A stretch of 43,127 nucleotides of DNA. It comes from a virus. Under the pieces are notes generated by a model that did not search any database, was not told the origin of the DNA, and saw nothing but the letters and a program-made list of their open reading frames with translations. Positions 14,973-25,304 of the stretch are shown here, one piece after another; position 1 is the first letter of the stretch; the number at the start of each line of letters is the position of its first letter. Position numbers and translations under genes: made by a program. The stretch lies in the IMG/VR virus record IMGVR_UViG_3300040801_002965, positions 1 to 43,127 of that record. One strand, 5' to 3'.

Positions 14973-16127
14973 CTACAACGCCTGCCTGATTTCCATCCGC
15001 ACGTCGTGAATGGGCCCGTTGATGTGGGTGACGCTGGCGCCAGGGCGGAGTTGGCCGTAGGTGGCGGCCACCTGGTGCCAGGCCTGGCCGGTTCGGGGGA
15101 GCCACAGGACGGGCTCGGTGCTGGCGGCTGTTTCGATGACTTGCTTGGCGTTGATCTCGCGGGGGGCGCTGCATTCTCGTATCGACACCAGCTCGACGGT
15201 GCCGCTGTAGTTGGTGGCGCTGGCGGTGAGGATCTTGAGCGCGGTGTCGCTGCCGTCGTCGGGGGTGGCGACGATCTGGTTGCGGCCGGGCTGCAGGGCC
15301 CACTGGTTGCCGGTTCCGATTTCGACGGCGGGAATGCCGGCGTTGCCCGCGTCGTAGCTCACTTCCAGTTCCAGTTCGTAGTGCTTGCCGGCGGTGAACA
15401 CGCCGGCCTTTTCCAGCAGGGTGCCGTTGGTGGCGGTGACGGTGTACTCGTTGCCGGTGCTCGAGGCGGTGTTGTTGGTGTCCCAGGTGGTGGGGATGGC
15501 GACGGCCGCGCCGGGCAGGTGCAGGCCGTGGCTCAGGTCGACGCGGCGGGCGCGGAACGATATCGGCAGGGTGTAGCCGGTGTGGCCGGGGCTGGACCAT
15601 GGCACTTGGCCGGCGCTGCGCTGGATGCTGCCGGTGTCGAAGCCGGTTATGCCCCAGCCGCGGTCGAGTAGGAAGCGCAGGCTGGGGCTGGCCCACACGG
15701 CACCGATGCGGCCGCCGGCGCCGGCGTTGGACAGGCGCACGGTGAGCGTATCCAGGCTGACGGCTTCGGGCAGCGGCACCACCAGGTGCGGCGGGTTGCC
15801 GAATACGGGGCGCCAGGTGGCGGCGGCGAGCAGGTCGGATCCGTTGAGGAATTCCACCAGGGTGCCGGGTTCGAGAGTGTGGCCGAGCAGGGCCAGCACG
15901 TCGGCGCTGAAGGTCTCCGCCGCCTCCTCGCTGTCGACGGCCGCGCAGTCGAGGGTGGCGTCGGTGCCTTCGAAGGCGGCGAACAGGCTGAGTTGCTGGC
16001 GGCCGAGGTTGCCCAGCGGCTGAGCGCTGGCCCAGGTGCCGGCCGTGCCGGTGAAGGTGGCCGGCTTGGTGCCGCGAGTGTGGAAGCGGTTGTCGTAGGC
16101 GAGGATGGCGCGCGGGTCGATGGTCAT
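14973..16127 (-). CDS. Tail-tip or receptor-binding protein (384 aa)
   Basis: Starts MTIDPRAILAYDNRF at ATG 16127, overlapping the upstream stop; mostly beta-rich. The middle and C-terminal parts (GKHYELELEVSYDAGNAGI; TALKILTASATNYSGTVEL) look like carbohydrate-binding jelly-roll modules. Last gene of the late operon, where phages keep tail-tip and receptor-binding proteins. No catalytic residues recognised. Confidence 0.75.
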   Translation of the reverse strand: MTIDPRAILAYDNRFHTRGTKPATFTGTAGTWASAQPLGNLGRQQLSLFAAFEGTDATLDCAAVDSEEAAETFSADVLALLGHTLEPGTLVEFLNGSDLLAAATWRPVFGNPPHLVVPLPEAVSLDTLTVRLSNAGAGGRIGAVWASPSLRFLLDRGWGITGFDTGSIQRSAGQVPWSSPGHTGYTLPISFRARRVDLSHGLHLPGAAVAIPTTWDTNNTASSTGNEYTVTATNGTLLEKAGVFTAGKHYELELEVSYDAGNAGIPAVEIGTGNQWALQPGRNQIVATPDDGSDTALKILTASATNYSGTVELVSIRECSAPREINAKQVIETAASTEPVLWLPRTGQAWHQVAATYGQLRPGASVTHINGPIHDVRMEIRQAL

Positions 16128-17155
16128 GACGATTTCTCGAACGATTCGGCGTGGTCGCTGATGCGCAGGTCGAATTCGACTTCGAGCGGGTTGTCGGTGA
16201 AGCGCCGGCCCTGGATCTGCGCCCAGCGGCCCATGAAGAAGAGCGGGTCCATGGCGTCCTGGTGCCACATCATCTTCGTGGGCTTGGTCAGCGGGTATTG
16301 CTCCGGCGTCACGGGCAGGCGCTTGGTCACGCGGTACGGCGGGTAGCGGTAGACGTTGACGAGGTGGTTGGCGAGCTGGCGGGCCGGGGTGCGTTCGAGC
16401 AGGGCCGTGGGCAGCGGGTCGCGGCCGGAGACGTCTTCGAAGCTGGCTTGGAATACCTCTTCGTCTTCAGGTATCGGCGCGATGTCCCACCAGCCACGGC
16501 CGGCGCCGTCGTTGTAGAGCCATTCGGCGATCTCGTCGGTCGGGGCAAGTTCCGCGACCAGGATTTCGTCTAGGGGTTGTTGGGACTCTGATGTGCTGCT
16601 GCCTCCCGAAATCTCTACCCTGCCGTAGTTTGCGTCGTAGCCTGCAGAACCAGAGGTGCTCGACTGGGCCAGGACCCCGTCGTGATAGAGAACTCGCTTC
16701 ACGCCCGACTCGACGCCAACGAGAACGTGATGCCATCCCGCCGTCGCCTTGATCGGCTCGTTGAGTTGGTGGACGATGGACCCGTTTATCCAGAACCCAA
16801 TTTCACCAGAAGACACGCCCAACCTAACCTGGTCATCTGTTCCAGGCTGATCGGTAAAGTGGACCCATCGGCCTACAGCCGACGACCCACCGTAATACCA
16901 GGTCGAAATGAAAAATGACCGATTGCGAAAGTCAAAGTAGTCGCCGATGCCGTTTTTTTCGAACCCCGAGCTGTCGCCGGAAAACGATCCTGCCAGCCCA
17001 TTAATGCCCGCTATCAGCGAGAAATTCTCAGGGCTGTTTCCGGCAAAAGGGAGATCAACGTTGCCTGATCTATCGACAAGCGTCTGCGCTGGATCCCCGC
17101 CGTCAAAATCCCAGTAGGCCAACAGCGCGTTATAGATGTCGCTCTTTACAGTCAT
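16124..17155 (-). CDS. Tail protein with N-terminal LamG-like domain (343 aa)
   Basis: Residues 8 to about 215 look like a LamG/concanavalin-type sandwich (LLAYWDFDGGDP, DRSGN, DYFDFRNRSFFISTWYY, AGWHHVLVGVESG). The C-terminal 130 residues are different and probably virion-bound (YPPYRVTKRLPVTPEQYPL). The 5' half (about 16.5-17.15 kb) appears lower in GC than the 3' half, suggesting the LamG part was acquired. ATG overlaps the upstream stop. Likely part of the receptor-binding complex. Confidence 0.75.
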   Translation of the reverse strand: MTVKSDIYNALLAYWDFDGGDPAQTLVDRSGNVDLPFAGNSPENFSLIAGINGLAGSFSGDSSGFEKNGIGDYFDFRNRSFFISTWYYGGSSAVGRWVHFTDQPGTDDQVRLGVSSGEIGFWINGSIVHQLNEPIKATAGWHHVLVGVESGVKRVLYHDGVLAQSSTSGSAGYDANYGRVEISGGSSTSESQQPLDEILVAELAPTDEIAEWLYNDGAGRGWWDIAPIPEDEEVFQASFEDVSGRDPLPTALLERTPARQLANHLVNVYRYPPYRVTKRLPVTPEQYPLTKPTKMMWHQDAMDPLFFMGRWAQIQGRRFTDNPLEVEFDLRISDHAESFEKSS

Positions 17156-20100
17156 GGCGGCGAATTCTTGTAAGGGTGGCCAGATGGCAACTGTGATTCA
17201 AGCCCCCACTCGTGGGCGAGGTATCCCCAAATCTTGTCGATATTCCCCTGGCTCAAGTCCGTCGTGACGACGCGCTCGCCGAACTTTCCCTTCCAGTAGT
17301 TGGCCGCTACGCCAGATTGGTAGCCGACGGTGAAACCGTCTTCGTTCGTAAGCGCCGCGGTAGCAGCTGCGCTGGTGTCCAATACCAATTCAGTGGCGTC
17401 TTTGTAAACAGCCAACTCGGTGTCCAGCTTTTTCACGACCCCGATTATCGACGGCCCCCAACCAGTGTTTGGGAAAGAACCATTCGCCGTATTGATGATC
17501 GCGCCGTTATTGAAGAGATCCAACCGCTGGCGGTTGGACTGCGGGTAGTAGGTGATGACGAATCCCGAATCGTACTCGCCGAGCTGGAACGATCCCCTGT
17601 AGGTGCTGGATGCGGAATCTGCCTCGTGAGCAACCACCTCGAATACCGCGAAACTGCCCGAGCCCACGCCGATCGTTGACCCAGTCAGTGCTGTGCTCGA
17701 CCCGTCGAGCACAGCGCATGTGAGCCCGTTGATCGTGCCGGTTGCGGGGCGCTTGGATGCGTTGGACTGTGTCGCGTCGTAGGCGTTTCCGCTCTTGTCG
17801 CCGATTTGCTCGATGTTCCCAGATCCATCGAGGAGAATGCTGCTGGCATCGGAGATTTTCTGCCACAGCACCAGGCCAGAGTCGCTTTCTGGCGTCCAGA
17901 GGCTGGAGTAATCAAATCCGTTAGCGAGGCTCACGCTCTGGCCCCCTACCGTCACGACTACAGCAACAGCCCCCGTCGCACCACCGTCGCTGGCAGGGGT
18001 GTCGCAGGTGATTTCGGTGCTGCTGACCACGGCGACGTTGGTTGCCGCGTTGCCGCCGATTGTGACTGTCGCGCCGGCTTCGAAGCCTGTGCCGGTGATG
18101 GTTACGGTGGTGCCGCCCGCCGTGTCGCCGGTGGCCGGGTCGATGCCGGTGACGGTGAGCGTCGGGAATCCGACCAGGTTGCTCCAGTCGGCTTTTTCGG
18201 TGATGCGCCACTTATCGAGGACGAGCTGGCGCTGGTCTTCGGGCCATGTGGTTGTGACGTTGGCGGTCTCGCTGTCGCGCAGTGGGTGGACGTTGCGGGC
18301 GGCATGGACGCGGTCGCGCAGGTCTTCGCCTGTGTCGGGGTAGGCGCTGCGGGGGCCGAAGGATCCGACTACGCTTAGGTATTCGCCGTCTGGTTGTTGC
18401 GGCACGCGCATTTGGCCGGCGGTCCACTTTTTGTCGAGGCCGCCCCAGGCGGCGGCTCCTAAGCTGTGGGCCAGCAGGGTGCTGAGCTGCTCGGCTGTCG
18501 TCTGGTCGTCCACGTACCAGCCGAGGCGCGGGTTGCCGGCCTGGGTTTGGACGAGTTCGAGGGCGGTGTTGTCGCAGACTTCGTCGGGATCCTGCCCGAA
18601 CAGCTCGTGGATGTAGCGCTGCAGCTCCTTGAAGCGCTCGCGGCTGGCGGATTTGTCGATGAGCTGAATGCTGCTGATGACCTGTTCGCCGTTTCCGTCT
18701 CCACGGTCGAACTCGATGGCAAAGCGCTTGCCGGTGGCGACGATGCGAAATTCGTGGACATCCGCACTCTCCAGTTGCGCGCTGGTCTGGGCATAGGGGT
18801 TGTCGCTCGACGGGATATCGTCCGAGTGTGCCGACACGCTTCCCCAATAGCCCTTGATTGAATCGCCGCTGCCGCCTTCTGTGGTGATTCGCAGAAGGTA
18901 AGAATTGCCCACGGTCATCACGTCTGATTTGGTGGTCAGTCGCAGCCGGTCGACGACTGTGCCGTAGTGGACTTTGAGCGCAATCTGGTAGACGCGAATA
19001 TCGAGTGCACCGGAGGGCGTGGGGTCGCTGTTTCGCACATGCAGGAATACCTCGAAGCCCGGGTCCTCAAGGATCGCGCGGGTTAGCCGAACCGGCAAAT
19101 AGGTGCTCGAGCCAAAATCCAGCGTCGTTTTGGTGCCCGGAATGATCTCCTTGCTCGCGAAGCCTCGCACAAACCCGTCGGGATAGCGGATGCCGAGCGT
19201 GTGGATTTGTGGCCCGCCGCCTCCGGCGGTTTCGATCACCACGCGGGCCTCCAAACCCACTGGCTCGACCGTATCGCTGAGCCCGAAATCGAATCCGCTT
19301 CCCGTCAGTTTGAGCACGGTATACAGTCCGGGGCCCGTCATCCGTGCGTACCGGGTGTCGTTGGCGGAGACGACATCGGCCAGCGTGTCGGTGTCTGGAA
19401 CCGGCGTGGCGTCTGGCCCCAAATAATTCTCGCCAGCGGCGTAGGTCGTGCCGGTAATCCAACCCGTGTCCCCGTCGATTTTGGCGGTGTTTTCGACTTT
19501 GGCGTAGCCGTCGACCGTCTCACTGATCACTGCGTAGGGCGCGTCTTCCGTCACGTCCCAGCCGTCGGGCAGCCCACTTGCCCAGTCTTCAAAATCGCCT
19601 ACGCCGCTCAGCACATCATTTTCTTCCCATCCTTCGAGCGCTGGACCTGTGACGTCGCATGTCAGCTCGAGTGATGGGCTCTGGAATAGCTGGAATCCCA
19701 GCGGCACGGGCTCGTAGACAGGCGTCGCCGGGTTCCCGCCCTCTTGCACGGCCGGGATGTCGTTGGCGTTAGCGGCCACGGCGTAGCGCTGGATTTGCGG
19801 CTCGGTGACGAGCGGCTTGACCTGGTACGCGCTGCCGAAAACCAGCGGCACGGTGGTGTTGATGAGCCGGGTGTTGCTGACGTCGTCTTCGCTGAACACC
19901 TGGCGGGCGACGGGCTGGCTCATGTAGTCGAACCAGTTGCGCAGGGTGATCATGACGCGCTCTCGGCCGCGGAACTCGGGCTTCCCGGCGCCCTTGAAAT
20001 AGGCCTTGAACCAGTTTTCCCAGGGCTGGTCAGCGTAGCCGCGGCCCCAGGTCCATTCCAGGCCGGCGAGGATCCAGCGGCCCCAGTCGTCGAATTCCCC

Positions 20101-20340
20101 TTCGGTGTTGATCAGCGGAATCTGGCTGATGGAGACGTTGCTGCTGCCGCCCTGGGGCTGGAACTCGACTTCCTCGCCGACCGACATGCCGGCGTTCTCG
20201 GGGATGACGGCCAGGGCCGTGCCGTACTCGATCAGGCTGGCCAGGGCGGGGTCGTGGTACGGCGCGGTGGTCAGCAGGTAGGTGCGCACGCGCTCGCCGT
20301 CGCTGATCTGACCGAGCAGGCCGGTGATGATTTCGCTCAT
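17152..20340 (-). CDS. Large tail-tip protein with TIG and LamG-like modules (1062 aa)
   Basis: The first about 725 residues form a tail-specific part, beginning MSEIITGLLGQISDGERVRT. Residues about 725-815 are an IPT/TIG immunoglobulin-like module (TVTGIDPATGDTAGGTTVTI; TVTIGGNAATNV). About 815-1062 is a LamG-like domain ending with the typical WGYLAHEWGL...LPSGHPYKNSPP tail. It directly follows the tape measure gene, the place of tail-hub and tip proteins in siphoviruses. The terminal modules probably bind host surface sugars. Confidence 0.82.
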   Translation of the reverse strand: MSEIITGLLGQISDGERVRTYLLTTAPYHDPALASLIEYGTALAVIPENAGMSVGEEVEFQPQGGSSNVSISQIPLINTEGEFDDWGRWILAGLEWTWGRGYADQPWENWFKAYFKGAGKPEFRGRERVMITLRNWFDYMSQPVARQVFSEDDVSNTRLINTTVPLVFGSAYQVKPLVTEPQIQRYAVAANANDIPAVQEGGNPATPVYEPVPLGFQLFQSPSLELTCDVTGPALEGWEENDVLSGVGDFEDWASGLPDGWDVTEDAPYAVISETVDGYAKVENTAKIDGDTGWITGTTYAAGENYLGPDATPVPDTDTLADVVSANDTRYARMTGPGLYTVLKLTGSGFDFGLSDTVEPVGLEARVVIETAGGGGPQIHTLGIRYPDGFVRGFASKEIIPGTKTTLDFGSSTYLPVRLTRAILEDPGFEVFLHVRNSDPTPSGALDIRVYQIALKVHYGTVVDRLRLTTKSDVMTVGNSYLLRITTEGGSGDSIKGYWGSVSAHSDDIPSSDNPYAQTSAQLESADVHEFRIVATGKRFAIEFDRGDGNGEQVISSIQLIDKSASRERFKELQRYIHELFGQDPDEVCDNTALELVQTQAGNPRLGWYVDDQTTAEQLSTLLAHSLGAAAWGGLDKKWTAGQMRVPQQPDGEYLSVVGSFGPRSAYPDTGEDLRDRVHAARNVHPLRDSETANVTTTWPEDQRQLVLDKWRITEKADWSNLVGFPTLTVTGIDPATGDTAGGTTVTITGTGFEAGATVTIGGNAATNVAVVSSTEITCDTPASDGGATGAVAVVVTVGGQSVSLANGFDYSSLWTPESDSGLVLWQKISDASSILLDGSGNIEQIGDKSGNAYDATQSNASKRPATGTINGLTCAVLDGSSTALTGSTIGVGSGSFAVFEVVAHEADSASSTYRGSFQLGEYDSGFVITYYPQSNRQRLDLFNNGAIINTANGSFPNTGWGPSIIGVVKKLDTELAVYKDATELVLDTSAAATAALTNEDGFTVGYQSGVAANYWKGKFGERVVTTDLSQGNIDKIWGYLAHEWGLESQLPSGHPYKNSPP

Positions 20341-23300
20341 ACGCGGGCCCTACCGTTGCCGCGGCCGCCGCGGGCCTTGCGCTGTTCGTACTGCACGAGT
20401 TCCTCGAGCTGCTGGTTCGTGAGCCCGTCGCCTTCGCGAACGGCCTTGATGAGCTCGCTGACGAGGATGCGGTCTTGCTCTTCCATGCGAGCCAGACGTT
20501 GTTCCATCTTGGCGAGCAGGGCGCGGGTTTGCGGGTCGCTGCCGCTGTTGACCGGTACGCCGTTGCGCTGGAAGAAGGTGGACACGTCGTGCGGCAGGAT
20601 CAGCTCGGGGCCCAGCTCGCCGGTATTGACGATGCCGCTCGACCAGCCGCCTGCGGCCTTGCCGACCGGTTCATTGCCCTGGTCGCCCGGGATATCCGTG
20701 CGGCCGGGCGGCTTCAGGGCCTCCCAGTCCACACCAAGCAATTCGGTGCGGATATCGGTCAGCACGGTCTCGATACGGCCCAGGGTAGAGAGCTGCGCAT
20801 CGGCGTCTGCGATGAAGTCGTTGAACTCGGTGCGCAGGGCCTTGCCAGTCGCGGTGGGCATTTCGCCGGTGACGGCCTCCATCAGGTCGCCGAGCGGGAT
20901 ATCCAGTTCCTCGGCCAGCGCCGCCGGCGTCTTGCCGCTGAGCCGCGACAGAACGCCCAGCTCGTCGACCATGCGCCCGGCCAGCCGCGCCTGCTCGAGC
21001 GCGGTCATTTCCGTGCTCTGGGTGGCGTCGACGATGGACTGCGTCTGGCCGTAGGTGGGCGCGGCGTTTTCCTGGGCCACGTCCATGTCCGCGACGCCCT
21101 GCATCGCGTCGCGGACCATCTGCCATATTTCCTGGTACTCCGCCGTCGAAGTGCCCCACCAGCTGCCAGCCTGGCTCAGGAACTGGTCCGCCAGGCCGGG
21201 CAGGTTGCTGGCGGCTTCGGCATCACCGCCCCGTGCGGCGTCGATCGCGTTCCAGAACTGGTTGCCGGCGGCGTCGAGCTGTTCCTGGGGCAGCAGCGGG
21301 CTGTTGTTACCCAGCAGGCTGCTGTCGAGCCATTCCTGCACGCCGGCGATAGCGTCGATCATGCTGCGCTGGATCTCGCCCATGGAGCTGCTGATCGAGC
21401 TGGCCGTCGACTGCATGCTCGAGCTGATGCTGTTGCTGCCGCCGCCGAAGAGCTGGTCGCGCATGTCGGCGAGGCTGGCGCGCAGCTCGCCGGCCAGGGC
21501 TTGCGTCTGCATGGTGTAGCGTCGCTGGATCAGCGCGTATTCCTCTTCGCTGCCGCCGCGCGCACGCACGGCCGCGGTGGCATCCAGCGTGGCCTGCGTG
21601 ATGCGGTAGAGCTCCTGGCGCAGCGGCGACCATTCCATGCCGCGCATGTCGGCCAGGACCTGGCCGAGGATCTCCTGCACGGCCTGTTCGTCTTCCAGCG
21701 CCCAGATGCGCTTCTGAAGCGATCGGTTGGACTCGTCTAGGGATTCAAGCTCGATGGCCCGCAAGGCAGCCGTGTCGCCCTGGAGTTGCAGCAGGCGCTG
21801 TTCCAGGCCCTCACGCTCTTGCTGGATGGCTTCCAGGCGGCTGTAGAAAGCATCGGCGGCGTCGGTCAGTTCGAGCAGCGTGGCGATCTGGCGGCGGCCG
21901 GACTCGGTCGTTGCGTCCAGGGATTGCATCAGCTCCCACATGCCCTGGCGCGTGGCCGGTACCTGCAGGCCCAGTTGCCCCAGCGCCCGGGTCATGTCGG
22001 ACTGGGCGATTTCGAACTGGTGAGCTTCCGGCGCGAACTTGTCGACGAAGCTCTCCATCTGCGTGATGAATTGCTCGATGCCGCCGGCGGCTTCGACCAG
22101 GCCCACGCTGACCTGGGCCATGTGCTCCGGATCCAGCTCGCCGATGGACAGGCCCAGCCGGTGCACGGCTTCTTCGGTGACCTGCACGCTGGTGGCCACG
22201 CGCACCATGGTTTCGCCCATGCCTTCGCCGACCTGCTGGAACTGGCCCAGGAAGGGGATGACCTGGGTGGCCAGGTCGTCGAAGATCCGGCTGAATACGG
22301 CCTCGAGCTCGGCCTGTGCTTCTTCGGCAGAGAGGTCCTTCAGGCTGATTTCCTGCGCCTCGACCTTGAACCGGTCGATGCGCGCCTGGATCTGTTCGAG
22401 CGGAATGCCCAGCGCTTCGCCGGCGGCAGACACGGCGTCGATCATCGAGCCGAAGATCAGGTTGATCTGGTCGTTGAACGCCTCGTCCAGGTCCTCGGTG
22501 ACGGTCTTGCGCTTGCTGCCAAACAGGCTCTTGCGCTTCAGGTCGCCGTAGGCCTGAGCGACCGCGCCCTGGGTCAGCTCCGTGATGGTGCCGCCGAGCA
22601 GCTTGATGCCCTGGTCCATTACCTTCGTCTTGCCAAATCCGAACAGCCCGCCCACGAAGCTGTCGATGGCGTAGCCGAGCGGATCGAAGTTTTTGAAGGC
22701 GCTCTCCAGGCCGCTCATTCCCACATCGACGCTGGAGAGGTCCAGGTCGCCGGCACCGCGGGCCACAAGCCCGGCCGCGCCAGAAATGCCGTCCTGAAGA
22801 CGTTGCAGCGCCCGGAGCTGGGCGCGGGAGATGCCGACAAGCTCGCTGGTGGCGTCCGCAGTGATTTCCGTGGCGTTGGCGATCGACTCGCTCTTGGCGC
22901 TGGGGTCGCCGAGTACGCTGCCCGTGCCCTGGACTTCCTGCCTGCTGGCCGCCGATCCTCCGCCGCCGGATAGGCTGTCGACGCCGTCGACGAGTTGGGC
23001 CACCATCGCGGCCATGGCGATCATGCGGGGGATCGCGGTGTACGGGTCGCCCATGCCCTGCTGCAGGATCGCAGCGATCCCCAGGGCGACGTTCAGCGCT
23101 TGCTGGGCCAGCTCCAGCTCCTGGTATTCCTGCGAACTGCGGTCCACGCCGGCTTTCATGGCGTCGAATGCGGCGTTGGCCGTAGCACCAACCCTGAAGA
23201 AACCTGCCTCGGCTTCGCTGATCAGGGTCCTATTCAGCGCTTCATCGATGAGCGCGATGTCGTCTTGCAGCCGGCGCATCTGCCCGGCAAGCGGGTGGAA

Positions 23301-25304
23301 CGAGTCGATCAGGTTTTCGAAGTTCCACTCGATCGCCGCGATCTCGGACATCTGGTCGTAGATGTCCTCGAGTTCTTCCATGACGCCTTCGAGGCCGAAC
23401 GGCAGGCCTTGCGGGTCGCCGCGGCGGGTGTTCTTGTTGGCCTCGCGGTTGAAGCGCTCCATGCCCGTGGCGGCCTGGAATAGCGCTTCGGCCACGCTGA
23501 TCATCGACTCGGCGTAGAAATCGGCGCGTCCGCGGGCTTCGTTGATGCGATCAACCAAGCCACTTAGCGACTTGTCAAACTTTCGCGCGATCTCTCCGGC
23601 TTTCTCGATGGTCTTATTTGTCTTCTCGACCTCTTCCTCGACTTCAGGCAGCACGATGCCGAAGCGCTCCAGGACCTCTCGGCCTTCATCGGTCACGCGG
23701 TTCCAGAATTCCTGAGCCACGGCGACGCGCTCAGCCACTGTCGGCCAACGCTCCGCGATCGCCATGCGCGCTTGCGCAGCCTCTCGCTCCTGCTTCATCA
23801 GGTCGATTCGTTCCTGCAGAGCGACCATGCGGGCGGCATCCTGCCCCGCACCGAAGTCCCCGACCTCCGAACGAATGCCGCCAATCTGGCTGGCGCGAAT
23901 CCTCGATTCCATCAGGCGCTCAAGCGACTCTTCTGCCGCCATGATTTCCTGATTTAGCGTGTTGATCTGCTCGCGGAAATCCTTGATCCCGCCGGCGTCC
24001 AAGTCGCCCTGAGTTATCGCATGCAGCCGTTCGATTGCCTCACGGGCCTCGTCGGTCGGTTGGCGAAGCCGTTCAATCTCGATCCGATGCTTGACCCAGG
24101 CAGCGGTCACGATGGCTAGGCCGCCGACGATCAAGCCTTGTGGCCCCATCAGGATGGAGAGTCGGCCGAGCAGGGGTAGCAGTGAACCGATTGCTCGAAC
24201 CGTGGTGCCGAGAACGATGAGGAAGGGGCCAAATGCCGCCGTCGCAGCAGCGAACCGAATAGCAGTTCGTTGTGTTTCCGGATTCAGCTCACCGAACCAC
24301 TGAACTGCGGCGCGGATCTCCGGAACGATCTCGCGCACGGCCGGCACGAGGTTCTGGCCAAGATCTTCAGCCAACTGCCGGATGTCCGCCTGCAGGAACC
24401 GGATCTGGTTGGCCGCGTCGTCGGCTGTGCGGGCGGCGTCGCCCACGGCGTCGGTGCTGTCGCGGGTGATGGCGATCAGCGTGGCTTGGGCCATCGCCGT
24501 GTTGTTGAGCTCGTCGCCGACGCCGATCAGGCCCTCTTGCAGGGCGATCTGTTCCAGGCGGGTGACGCGGGTATCGACGCCGAAGCGCCGCATGGGCTCG
24601 CTGGATCCGGCCAGGGCCGACTGCATGGCCATGAGCACCTGGTCGGTGCCCACGTTGTTGAAGCTGGCCAGGTCGCCGGCGAGCTTGACCATGTCCACCG
24701 ACATGCCGGCCGCGCTCTCGCGCGCCACCCCCATGGGCACCAGCATGTCCTGAATGCCGGCTGCCATGGCTTCCATCTGCGACCGGGTAAGCGGGATAGT
24801 GGCCGTGAGTTCCTCGAGCTCTTCGCGGGTGCGCGCAGCCGCCGGGCCGAACACCACGTTGAACTTGTTGGCGGTTTCCTGTGCGTCGATGGCCAGCTTG
24901 GCGGCGGCCACGCCGGCGGCGGCGATGGGGAGCGTGAACCCCACGGTCATCATCTTGCCGGCGTTGGCGGTCGAGCGGCCGAACTCGGCGGCCGACCGGC
25001 TGGCCGAGTTCAATCGCTGCTGGAAGTCAGCCGCGCCGACGCCGGCCTGCTGCTGCGCGCCGATGAAGCGGCCCAGGGAATCGCGGGCGCGAGTCGAGGC
25101 CGCTTGCGACCGCGCGCCGAAACGCTCGGCTTCCTGCCCGGCCGTGCGCATCGACTGGCCGCTGCGCTTGGCGCCGCCGTCCAGGTCGTCCAGCGTGCGC
25201 TCGAGCTGCCGCGCCTCACGCGCGGTCAGCTTCAGGGTGCCTTGCAGGCCCTTGCCGTCCGCGCGCAGGACGATCGTTACGGGATAGGTGGTTTCACCCG
25301 CCAT
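20337..25304 (-). CDS. Tail tape measure protein (1655 aa)
   Basis: Sets tail length and takes part in DNA passage. Long helical protein with coiled-coil segments rich in Ala, Gln and Glu, several hydrophobic stretches (MMTVGFTLPIAAAGVAAA near 112; GPFLIVLGTTVRAIGSLLPL near 350) and an N-terminal tape-measure-type region. It lies between tail chaperones/lysis genes and tail-tip genes. With the usual 0.15 nm per residue the tail would be near 250 nm, an estimate. The lysis cassette sits upstream of it, between chaperones and tape measure, which differs from lambda. Confidence 0.93.
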   Translation of the reverse strand: MAGETTYPVTIVLRADGKGLQGTLKLTAREARQLERTLDDLDGGAKRSGQSMRTAGQEAERFGARSQAASTRARDSLGRFIGAQQQAGVGAADFQQRLNSASRSAAEFGRSTANAGKMMTVGFTLPIAAAGVAAAKLAIDAQETANKFNVVFGPAAARTREELEELTATIPLTRSQMEAMAAGIQDMLVPMGVARESAAGMSVDMVKLAGDLASFNNVGTDQVLMAMQSALAGSSEPMRRFGVDTRVTRLEQIALQEGLIGVGDELNNTAMAQATLIAITRDSTDAVGDAARTADDAANQIRFLQADIRQLAEDLGQNLVPAVREIVPEIRAAVQWFGELNPETQRTAIRFAAATAAFGPFLIVLGTTVRAIGSLLPLLGRLSILMGPQGLIVGGLAIVTAAWVKHRIEIERLRQPTDEAREAIERLHAITQGDLDAGGIKDFREQINTLNQEIMAAEESLERLMESRIRASQIGGIRSEVGDFGAGQDAARMVALQERIDLMKQEREAAQARMAIAERWPTVAERVAVAQEFWNRVTDEGREVLERFGIVLPEVEEEVEKTNKTIEKAGEIARKFDKSLSGLVDRINEARGRADFYAESMISVAEALFQAATGMERFNREANKNTRRGDPQGLPFGLEGVMEELEDIYDQMSEIAAIEWNFENLIDSFHPLAGQMRRLQDDIALIDEALNRTLISEAEAGFFRVGATANAAFDAMKAGVDRSSQEYQELELAQQALNVALGIAAILQQGMGDPYTAIPRMIAMAAMVAQLVDGVDSLSGGGGSAASRQEVQGTGSVLGDPSAKSESIANATEITADATSELVGISRAQLRALQRLQDGISGAAGLVARGAGDLDLSSVDVGMSGLESAFKNFDPLGYAIDSFVGGLFGFGKTKVMDQGIKLLGGTITELTQGAVAQAYGDLKRKSLFGSKRKTVTEDLDEAFNDQINLIFGSMIDAVSAAGEALGIPLEQIQARIDRFKVEAQEISLKDLSAEEAQAELEAVFSRIFDDLATQVIPFLGQFQQVGEGMGETMVRVATSVQVTEEAVHRLGLSIGELDPEHMAQVSVGLVEAAGGIEQFITQMESFVDKFAPEAHQFEIAQSDMTRALGQLGLQVPATRQGMWELMQSLDATTESGRRQIATLLELTDAADAFYSRLEAIQQEREGLEQRLLQLQGDTAALRAIELESLDESNRSLQKRIWALEDEQAVQEILGQVLADMRGMEWSPLRQELYRITQATLDATAAVRARGGSEEEYALIQRRYTMQTQALAGELRASLADMRDQLFGGGSNSISSSMQSTASSISSSMGEIQRSMIDAIAGVQEWLDSSLLGNNSPLLPQEQLDAAGNQFWNAIDAARGGDAEAASNLPGLADQFLSQAGSWWGTSTAEYQEIWQMVRDAMQGVADMDVAQENAAPTYGQTQSIVDATQSTEMTALEQARLAGRMVDELGVLSRLSGKTPAALAEELDIPLGDLMEAVTGEMPTATGKALRTEFNDFIADADAQLSTLGRIETVLTDIRTELLGVDWEALKPPGRTDIPGDQGNEPVGKAAGGWSSGIVNTGELGPELILPHDVSTFFQRNGVPVNSGSDPQTRALLAKMEQRLARMEEQDRILVSELIKAVREGDGLTNQQLEELVQYEQRKARGGRGNGRARV

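Noticed and set aside
15000-18200. Diversity-generating retroelement at the tail tip
   Set aside because: No reverse transcriptase and no template repeat seen in the window.
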